Below, piece by piece: positions 57,544 to 64,000 of a DNA stretch of 64,000 bases. The notes beneath the pieces are model-generated. The model was not told where the DNA came from, ran no database searches, and saw only the letters and a list, made by a program, of their open reading frames with translations. Both the position numbers and the translations under genes were made by a program. Origin of the DNA: JBMNFB01 sp050949085 (GTDB lineage Bacteria > Bacillota > UBA994 > UBA5500); assembly GCA_050949085.1 (NCBI GenBank), contig JBMNFB010000001.1, positions 310,001 to 374,000 on the forward strand. Direction: 5' to 3'. Every line of letters begins with the position of its first letter. Position 1 is the stretch's first letter.

Positions 57544-60192
57544 ATGAGCAAAGAGACCCTGGCAACAGTCTACGATCCGAGCCAGGTGGAGAAGAAGTGG
57601 TATCAGTTCTGGCTGGATCGCGGGTATTTTCACGCCGAGGTAAATCCGGACAGGGATCCGTTTACCATTGTTATCCCGCCGCCTAATATCACCAGCGCTC
57701 TGCACATCGGGCACGGGATGGAGGCGGCGATGATCGACGCGCTGATCAGAACCAGGCGGATGCAGGGATACGAAACGCTCTGGATGCCGGGAACCGATCA
57801 CGCCAGCATCGCCACGCAGGTGAAGATCGAGGAGTTCCTGGCGGCAGAGGGCTTGACCAAAGAGGATCTGGGTCGGGAGAAGTTCCTGGAGCGCGCATGG
57901 GCCTGGAAAGAGGAATACGGCGGCAGGATTATTGAGCAGCTCAAGCAGATCGGCTGCTCCTGCGACTGGGATCGCTTGCGCTTCACCATGGATGAGGGCT
58001 GCTCCCGGGCGGTGCGGGAAGCCTTCGTCCGCCTCTATGAAAAGGGCCTGATCTACCGAGGCAGCTACATCACCAACTGGTGTCCCAGCTGCCAGACGGT
58101 TATCTCCGATGACGAGGTGGAACACGAAGACACGGCTGGGCAACTCTGGCACCTGCGCTACCCACTGCAGGACGGCTCTGGCTTCATTCAGGTAGCGACC
58201 ACGCGGCCGGAAACGATGCTGGGCGATACGGCCGTAGCCGTTCATCCGGAGGATGAGCGCTACGGGCACCTCGTGGGGCAGTCGGTGGTTCTGCCGCTGG
58301 TTGGGCGAGTGATCCCCATCATTGCCGACTCGTTCGTTGACCCTGCTTTCGGCACCGGGGCGGTAAAAGTGACTCCGGCCCACGATCCCAACGACTTCCA
58401 GATGGGGCTGCGCCACCATCTGGAGGAAGTCGTCGTCATCGGCAAGGACGGACGGATGACGGACGCCGCCGGCGACTACGCCGGTCTGGATCGGTATGAG
58501 GCCCGGCAGGCGGTCGTGCGGGACCTGGACAGCGGCGGCTATCTGGTCAGGGTCGAGCAGCATCAGCATGCCGTCGGCCACTGCTATCGCTGCCACAACA
58601 TCATCGAACCCCTCGTCTCCCTTCAGTGGTTTGTGAAGATGGAACCGCTGGCCAGGCCGGCCATCGAGGTGGTGCGCCAGGGTGAGACCAGACTGGTTCC
58701 GGAGCGCTTCAGCAAGGTCTATTATCACTGGATGGAGAACGTGCACGACTGGTGCATCTCCCGGCAGCTCTGGTGGGGGCACCGCATTCCCGTCTGGTAT
58801 TGTCAGGATTGTGATGAGGTGCTCGTCGCCGTCGACACCCCTGCCGCCTGCAACAAGTGTGGCTCGACCCGTCTGGAGCAGGACGATGATGTGCTGGATA
58901 CCTGGTTCAGCTCTGCCCTCTGGCCCTACTCTACGCTGGGCTGGCCGGAGCAGACGGCCGAACTGGAGTACTTCTTCCCCACGGATGTGCTGATCACGGG
59001 CTACGACATCCTTTTCTTCTGGGTGGCGAAAATGATCTTCACTTCGCTGGAGTTCATGGGGGAGGTGCCCTTCCGTGATGTACTCCTGCATGGCCTGGTG
59101 CGGGATGCGCAGGGGCGGAAAATGTCCAAGTCGTTGGGCAACGGCATCGACCCTATCGACGTGATCGCCGAGTATGGCGCCGATGTGCTGCGCTGGAGCC
59201 TGATCACCGGCACCACCATGGGCAATGACACCCGCTACTACCAGGAGAAGATCGAGGCGGCCCGCAATTTCTGCAATAAGCTCTGGAACGCGTCTCGCTA
59301 TGTGCTGATGAACCTGGGCGATTTCAGTTATGCCGAGATCGACATCGAGCACAATCTGGAGCTGGCAGATCGCTGGATACTGAGCCGCGTCAACCGGGTG
59401 GCGAAGGAAGCCACCGGCTTGCTGAATAACTACAACTTCGGCGAGGCGATGCGCACCCTCCACGACTTCGTCTGGAATGAGTACTGCGACTGGTATATCG
59501 AGATCAGCAAGGAGCGCCTCTATGGCGACGATGCAGCAGCCCAGCGCACGGCCAAGTCAGTGTTGGCCCATGTTCTGGAGAAGAGCCTGCGCCTGCTCCA
59601 TCCGTTCATGCCGTTCATCACGGAAGAGATCTGGCAGCACCTGCCGCATATGGGCGAGAGCATCATGATTGCCCCCTGGCCGGAGGGGGAGGAGCGGTTC
59701 ATCGACGAATCAGCCGAGCGAGCCATGGCGCTGGTGATGGAAGGCATCAAGGCAGTGCGCAATATTCGGGCCGAACTGTCGGTGGCCCCCAGCCGCCGCA
59801 TCCCGTGCGTGGCATTGGCTGCCGATGAGGCCCGTCAGCACCTGCTGGAAGCAGCCAGCCCCTATTTCCGCAAGCTGGCCGGGCTCTCCGAACTGTCCAT
59901 CGGCCTCTTTGGCGCTCCCAAACCGGAGAAGGCGATGTCCGCCGTCGTCAGCGGTGCTGAGCTCTATCTGCCCCTGGCCGGCCTTATCGACCTGGAACAG
60001 GAGATCCAGCGTCTGCAGAAAGAGCTAGAGCATCTGGAGGCCGAGGTGCGGCGCGGCGAGAAGAAGCTCAGCAACCCGGGCTTTGTAAACAAGGCCCCAG
60101 CCGATGTGGTAGAGAAGGAGCGAGCCAAGCTGGACGACTGGATGCAGAAGCGCGACCGGGTGGCCGCGCGCATCGCCGAACTACAGGGCTAG
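57544..60192 (+). CDS. valS: Valyl-tRNA synthetase
   Basis: 882 residues, full length. Class I signatures are H54-I-G-H57 (ALHIGHGMEA) and K526-M-S-K-S530 (GRKMSKSLGNG), with an editing domain between (TTRPETMLGDTAVAVHPED). A C-terminal coiled coil (about 815-880) is typical of ValRS. The ATG after aaaggaggcg is used. It is controlled by the T-box leader. Confidence 0.98.
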   Translation: MSKETLATVYDPSQVEKKWYQFWLDRGYFHAEVNPDRDPFTIVIPPPNITSALHIGHGMEAAMIDALIRTRRMQGYETLWMPGTDHASIATQVKIEEFLAAEGLTKEDLGREKFLERAWAWKEEYGGRIIEQLKQIGCSCDWDRLRFTMDEGCSRAVREAFVRLYEKGLIYRGSYITNWCPSCQTVISDDEVEHEDTAGQLWHLRYPLQDGSGFIQVATTRPETMLGDTAVAVHPEDERYGHLVGQSVVLPLVGRVIPIIADSFVDPAFGTGAVKVTPAHDPNDFQMGLRHHLEEVVVIGKDGRMTDAAGDYAGLDRYEARQAVVRDLDSGGYLVRVEQHQHAVGHCYRCHNIIEPLVSLQWFVKMEPLARPAIEVVRQGETRLVPERFSKVYYHWMENVHDWCISRQLWWGHRIPVWYCQDCDEVLVAVDTPAACNKCGSTRLEQDDDVLDTWFSSALWPYSTLGWPEQTAELEYFFPTDVLITGYDILFFWVAKMIFTSLEFMGEVPFRDVLLHGLVRDAQGRKMSKSLGNGIDPIDVIAEYGADVLRWSLITGTTMGNDTRYYQEKIEAARNFCNKLWNASRYVLMNLGDFSYAEIDIEHNLELADRWILSRVNRVAKEATGLLNNYNFGEAMRTLHDFVWNEYCDWYIEISKERLYGDDAAAQRTAKSVLAHVLEKSLRLLHPFMPFITEEIWQHLPHMGESIMIAPWPEGEERFIDESAERAMALVMEGIKAVRNIRAELSVAPSRRIPCVALAADEARQHLLEAASPYFRKLAGLSELSIGLFGAPKPEKAMSAVVSGAELYLPLAGLIDLEQEIQRLQKELEHLEAEVRRGEKKLSNPGFVNKAPADVVEKERAKLDDWMQKRDRVAARIAELQG

Positions 60193-60235
60193 ACGCGAAA
60201 AAAGGTCTGCATAGGCTAGAGGCTGATGCAATAAC

Positions 60236-60277
60236 ACACCCACTGCCTCCCTCCGGGGCGCAGTGGGTGTCTCCTTT
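60236..60277. terminator. Terminator after valS
   Basis: Perfect arms acacccactgc / gcagtgggtgt, 13-base loop, then ctcctttt; between convergent genes. Confidence 0.75.
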
Positions 60278-60330
60278 TGTGCCTGCGAGAAAACAGGGTA
60301 TCGCCCCTGCAGGCGCATCCCAATAAGTCG

Positions 60331-60795
60331 TCACTCCTCTGGCCAGTCCCCGGCGATCCGGAAGTTGGCAACAGTCGTTCCGTCCCGCAGCACTGCCACC
60401 GCCTTGGGTTCGAAGCCCTCTGGCTGATAGTTGGCTACTCTGGCTCGCACCGGGTGCTCCCCGGCCAGATCGGCGACGATCAACCGCTCATCCCAGCGCA
60501 CCTGGATACCTTCCTCCCGCAGTTCGCGCTCGATCTCGTCGCAGGTAGCTAATGCGTCCTGATAATAGAACGCCTCCTGGGGGAGGGGAAGCCGGTTGAC
60601 GATGATCTCGGCCAGTTCATGCAGATCCCGGAAGCTGATCCTCCGTTCCTCACCATGAAAATGCCCCCTGCCACCAACTCCCGGCTGATAATCGTCGATC
60701 TCAAACCCTAGCTCCTTGAGGTCGAGCTGCTGGAGGGCCTCGCCTTCCCGTGCCCGCAGCGCCTCCAGGCTGAGATTGATCTTCGGATACTCCAT
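60331..60795 (-). CDS. Hypothetical protein, unknown function
   Basis: 154 residues, acidic and soluble, no signal or membrane segment. An N-terminal helical part (SLEALRAREGEALQQLDLKELGFEI) is followed by mixed alpha/beta. I recognise no family. The ATG is taken after aaggggggtg (about 12 bases away); upstream in-frame codons run across the promoter region of the divergent ATPase gene and are not supported. It may be functionally linked to that divergently transcribed AAA-VWA pair, but only position suggests it. Confidence 0.6.
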   Translation of the reverse strand: MEYPKINLSLEALRAREGEALQQLDLKELGFEIDDYQPGVGGRGHFHGEERRISFRDLHELAEIIVNRLPLPQEAFYYQDALATCDEIERELREEGIQVRWDERLIVADLAGEHPVRARVANYQPEGFEPKAVAVLRDGTTVANFRIAGDWPEE

Positions 60796-60961
60796 ATCTC
60801 TGACACCCCCCTTGCTGCCTAATAGCATGCCCATAAAGATTTTGGCAGATTTCTTACGCCCACCTCTTAAACTGGCGTTTGTTGGGACAGAATAGAAAGA
60901 GAATGCCGTAGTGGAGCGTGCCGAAAGCGCTCCCCGTAGAGAAAATTTTGGGGAGGTTATC

Positions 60962-62365
60962 ATGTTGCCTAAGTCCTACTCCAGCCTGGTGCGACACCCG
61001 GAAAATGCCGCCCTCTTCAAAGCTATCGAGATGTCTATTCTGGCCACACAACACGGTCAGCCTCTGCATCTCCATGCGGAGGGGTTGCGCGGCACAGGCA
61101 AGACCACCATCATCCGTTCTGCCAAGGATATACTCCCCAGAATAGAGCGCGTCAAAGGATGCCTGTACAACTGCGATCCGCAAGCCCCGCACTGTCCGGA
61201 GCACCGCAGTCTCGACTATGCCCAGCTGACCCGGATCGGCACAGAATGGATGCCGATGCCGTTCCTGGAGATCTCCCATTCGTCCAAGGTGGCCACGGTG
61301 GTGGGTGGCATCGACCTGCAGAAACTGACCGACCGGGGTCACCCTGAGGCGGCCCTGCTGCCAGGGACTCTCGCCAAAGCCCATCGGGGCATCGTCTTTG
61401 TGGACGAGATCAACCGCCTGGCCGACACCTCCCCGGAGATTGCCGATGTTCTGCTGGACGTTATGGGAACAAAGCCAGGGCGGCTGCAGATCGAGGACGC
61501 CGGCCTCCCTAAGGTGGAGCTGACCAGCCTCGTCACTGTCTGGGCAGCCTCCAATCCTGATGAAGACCCCGGTCCGCTGGAGGGAATCCGCCGCCAGCTG
61601 GCCGACCGCTTCGATCTTTCCATCGATGTGCGCCGCCCCAATCGGCTGTCTACGCTGCTGGCGATCCTGGAGCAGGCCAATCAGCCGGTGAATCTGCGAT
61701 CCACTGATTCCCAGCTGGCTGTCAGCAGTCGGCTGAGCGCCGCCATGAATCGCCTCATCGAGATCCAGCTGGATGAGGGCACGCTTCATTTCCTGGCCCG
61801 CATGTATCTGGATCACGGATTGGAGAGCCTGCGGGCCCTGGAGGCCATCATGCTCGGGCTGCGCATGCACGCCTCCCTCGAAGGGAAAGCCGCTGTGGAT
61901 CTGGACGACCTGCGGACCGTGATTCCGATGGCGCTGAAGCATCGCACTGCGCCTCATGTCCTCAGCGATATCATGGAGTCCCTGCAGATTCTGCAATCGG
62001 CTGCCGTCGCCGCTGAGCACCCATCCCCGGAGCCGGAGCCAGCGGCGAAACAGCCTGCGGCATCCGGGGAGCCAGCCAGGCGGTGGGGCGAGCCTGACTC
62101 GGAGCCGTCGCCGCAGAATCTGCTGAGTCGACTATTTGGCTCACGCCGCGAGCGACAGCCAGAGGAGCCTCAGCCAGTCAGCGAGGCGGGCCTTGTGCCC
62201 AACGTTGAGCCCTGGCCGCCAGGTAGCGAGAGAGAGGGAGGCACCAGCATCGCCGACCCCAGCACACTGACCATCATCGCTCCGCCCAACGCGGCCAACA
62301 CCATGGAGCAGGTGGCGGAGAGCAAATTGGTGATGAGCGAGGAAGCCTTGCGCCGTGGCGACTGA
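60962..62365 (+). CDS. AAA+ ATPase, magnesium-chelatase ChlI-like
   Basis: 467 residues. The AAA+ core has Walker A GLRGTGKTT (41-49), Walker B GIVFVDEI (143-150) and the ChlI-type RRQLADRFDLSIDV sensor region, with an helical lid to about 350. A short cysteine-bearing insert (C67, C71, C78 in GCLYNCDPQAPHCPEH) follows Walker A and could bind metal. The last 110 residues are a Pro/Glu/Ser-rich tail. It overlaps the next gene (a VWA protein) by 11 bases; such pairs form chelatase- or MoxR/RavA-like remodelling machines. No chlorophyll or cobalamin genes are nearby, so it is probably not a magnesium chelatase. Confidence 0.82.
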   Translation: MLPKSYSSLVRHPENAALFKAIEMSILATQHGQPLHLHAEGLRGTGKTTIIRSAKDILPRIERVKGCLYNCDPQAPHCPEHRSLDYAQLTRIGTEWMPMPFLEISHSSKVATVVGGIDLQKLTDRGHPEAALLPGTLAKAHRGIVFVDEINRLADTSPEIADVLLDVMGTKPGRLQIEDAGLPKVELTSLVTVWAASNPDEDPGPLEGIRRQLADRFDLSIDVRRPNRLSTLLAILEQANQPVNLRSTDSQLAVSSRLSAAMNRLIEIQLDEGTLHFLARMYLDHGLESLRALEAIMLGLRMHASLEGKAAVDLDDLRTVIPMALKHRTAPHVLSDIMESLQILQSAAVAAEHPSPEPEPAAKQPAASGEPARRWGEPDSEPSPQNLLSRLFGSRRERQPEEPQPVSEAGLVPNVEPWPPGSEREGGTSIADPSTLTIIAPPNAANTMEQVAESKLVMSEEALRRGD

Positions 62366-64000
62366 TATCTTTCTGCGCAAGGAAACCGAGTTGCGACGCT
62401 GGCTGCAGCAGGGTGCTGGTTGCCGCATCGGTGAGGCGGCGGTCTGCAGCCGCCGGGTGCATACCATCGACCCCTACCGGCCGGAAGTGGTCAGCATCCT
62501 GCAGGATGCTGATGCCGGCCGCGTCTTTTATCGGCGCCAGAAAGCCGACGAGATAGTCCATCTGGACATCTTTCACTCTGTGCAGGCCCTGGATCCGCGG
62601 CCGATTGCCCAGGCGGTAAAAAAGGGCATCGACCGCTACAGTCAGGAGGTTGCACCGTCTATCGGCTGGGAACAGTCGGCCCGGCTCCATCGGCTGGCTC
62701 ACTTTATCGATGTGCAGACCGGTGCCGGTGGCGGGCGGGTCACCGGGCGGCTCTGCTTTGGGCAGAAGGAATCTGTGAAGAAGGCCCACCTCAATCATGT
62801 GCATATCGCTGCCCAGTTGCGCGACCGGCAGCTGGCGGCCATTCTTTTTGTCAGCTGGGCGGTGGAGCAGGCGATCATCCAGCAGGGCGCTGAATTGCGC
62901 CGCATTGAGGCGCTGGGGCACGAGACCACTGGGTTGGGGCAACGCGGCGACCTGCATCCCTATACCACGTTTACTGATTCATTTCTGCGCGGCCGATCGC
63001 AGCGCGAGCTGGCAGCGGACGAGGCGTATGGGTATCAGCTGACAGCCATCGCCGATGTGCTGGAGAATCTGGATAGTCTGGAGGAACTGGGGGCGATTCT
63101 GACTGAGGTTCAGTCGCGCGGCCGACCGCCGTTTCGCAGTGAGTCGGCCTGCTATCCGCGGGAAGCCCGTCTGTTTGACGCCTGGATCAAGTTGGAGGGC
63201 TACGGCTATGTGGAGCGCCATGCCGGCCGCTACCGCCTCACCGAGGAGGGCATGGAGCTGAATCGTCACCTGATCACCCGTGCTCGGGAACTGGAGGCGG
63301 AGTTGCGAAAGCAGGGTCTGCTTTTTTCCCTGGGAGTCGGGGGCGAGGTCGAGGGCAGCTTCGGAGATCTTTCGCGGCAGCAGGTGACACGGCGCGGTAA
63401 CACCCGCCGCATCATCCGTCCCGGCGAAGGTGATTCCATCGCCCTCGCCGAGACAGTGGGCAGCGCCCTGGTCAGGCAACAGAGCGAAGGGCAACCGGGT
63501 CTGCGTATTATCCCCGATGATCTGCATTTTGAGAGCCGCCTGCAGCGGAAGGGGATTGATATCTGCCTGCTGATCGACGCTTCAGCCAGCATGTTGGGCA
63601 AGCGGATCAAGGCGGCCAAGAACCTGGCAGAGCATCTGGTGATCAACAGCCGCGATCGCATCGCGGTGATCACCTTTCAGGAAGACGCGGTGGAGGTGGT
63701 AGTGCCCTTTACGCGCAACCACCTGCTGATCCGCCAGAGCCTGCAGACCATCAAGCCAGGGGGGCTCACCCCTCTGGCCAAGGGCCTGCGCGTGGCCAGC
63801 GAGCTTATCCAGACCCGGGGGCAGCGGCAGGGGCTTTTGTTGCTGATTACCGACGGTATTCCAACTCTGGGCGAGAACAGCCCGGATCCGCTGCGGGACT
63901 CCCTGGATGCCGCGCTGGACTTCAGGCAGCAGACGCGGTTTAGACTCTGCTGCATCGGGTTGCAGCCCAATCGCAGCATCCTCAAACGGCTGGTGGAGAC
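62355..64000 (+). CDS. VWA-domain protein partnered with ChlI-like ATPase (partial, runs off window)
   Basis: At least 548 residues are present; the stop lies beyond the window. The frame is open from a GTG overlapping the ATPase gene's last codons (MATDIFLRKETELRRWLQ...). An N-terminal region of about 400 residues, with a winged-helix-like part near 260-310 (YVERHAGRYRLTEEGMELN), leads to a VWA domain with a complete MIDAS: D408-A-S410-A-S412, T472 (GGLTPLAKG) and D500 (LITDGIP). An intact MIDAS implies metal-dependent binding of a partner protein. It is probably a cytosolic adaptor delivering substrate to the coupled AAA+ ATPase. Confidence 0.8.
   Translation, partial: MATDIFLRKETELRRWLQQGAGCRIGEAAVCSRRVHTIDPYRPEVVSILQDADAGRVFYRRQKADEIVHLDIFHSVQALDPRPIAQAVKKGIDRYSQEVAPSIGWEQSARLHRLAHFIDVQTGAGGGRVTGRLCFGQKESVKKAHLNHVHIAAQLRDRQLAAILFVSWAVEQAIIQQGAELRRIEALGHETTGLGQRGDLHPYTTFTDSFLRGRSQRELAADEAYGYQLTAIADVLENLDSLEELGAILTEVQSRGRPPFRSESACYPREARLFDAWIKLEGYGYVERHAGRYRLTEEGMELNRHLITRARELEAELRKQGLLFSLGVGGEVEGSFGDLSRQQVTRRGNTRRIIRPGEGDSIALAETVGSALVRQQSEGQPGLRIIPDDLHFESRLQRKGIDICLLIDASASMLGKRIKAAKNLAEHLVINSRDRIAVITFQEDAVEVVVPFTRNHLLIRQSLQTIKPGGLTPLAKGLRVASELIQTRGQRQGLLLLITDGIPTLGENSPDPLRDSLDAALDFRQQTRFRLCCIGLQPNRSILKRLVE

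Noticed and set aside
57526..59463. 645-codon open frame antisense to valS
   Set aside because: It lies wholly inside an unmistakable synthetase gene, has no SD or family resemblance, and similar long antisense frames occur opposite most GC-rich genes here.

Overview
The window is a GC-rich chromosomal segment from an endospore-forming, anaerobic Firmicute (Clostridia/Limnochordia-like; genus not identifiable from sequence alone). The spore link comes from dipicolinate synthase (spoVFA/spoVFB), a Spo0E-type phosphatase, SpoIID-domain and FtsK/SpoIIIE proteins and the ylxY-mlpA-ymxH neighbourhood. The anaerobic link comes from a 2-oxoacid:ferredoxin oxidoreductase and a biotin-dependent, sodium-pumping decarboxylase. 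GTG and TTG starts are frequent, SD sequences are strong, and many long antisense reading frames are only shadows of GC-biased codon use.

Region by region. 0.1-5.0 kb: a small membrane protein, YlxY-type deacetylase-like protein, SpoIID/LytB protein, M16 peptidase, Spo0E-like protein and YlmC/YmxH. 5.1-10.0 kb, minus strand: ylzJ, tepA, dapA, dapG, spoVFB, spoVFA (lysine/dipicolinate branch). This block is inverted relative to the order familiar from Bacillus. 10.2-18.5 kb: uppP, ftsK/spoIIIE, rodZ-like, mrfA helicase, rimO, pgsA. 18.8-20.8 kb: a translationally coupled pair, a membrane-anchored unknown and a minimal FtsH-like protease, flanked by near-identical 21-nt noncoding repeats. 21-27.2 kb: cinA, thpR, recA (with a LexA-type box), recX, rny, ymdB. 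27.3-29.2 kb: an M19 dipeptidase and a PHP phosphoesterase.

29.3-45.0 kb is a catabolic island. A GntR regulator is followed by korDABC, glutamate dehydrogenase, a two-subunit methylmalonyl-CoA mutase, meaB, epimerase, methylmalonyl-CoA carboxyltransferase/decarboxylase subunits, pduL, and a second decarboxylase cluster ending with the membrane beta subunit. Read in order, these genes give a route glutamate -> 2-oxoglutarate -> succinyl-CoA -> methylmalonyl-CoA -> propionyl-CoA (+ sodium export) -> propionyl phosphate. The two alpha-subunit genes are about 99.3% identical over 1,579 bp while their neighbours have diverged, which points to gene conversion or very recent copying.

45-64 kb: split TSUP permease halves, a ZIP transporter, a YitT protein, an aminotransferase, a two-gene transketolase, an Orn/Lys/Arg decarboxylase, two unknowns, an FAD-dependent reductase, miaB, mtnP, T-box-controlled valS, another unknown, and an AAA+ (ChlI-like) ATPase coupled to a VWA protein that runs off the right edge. 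I saw no rRNA, tRNA, CRISPR array, insertion sequence or prophage.
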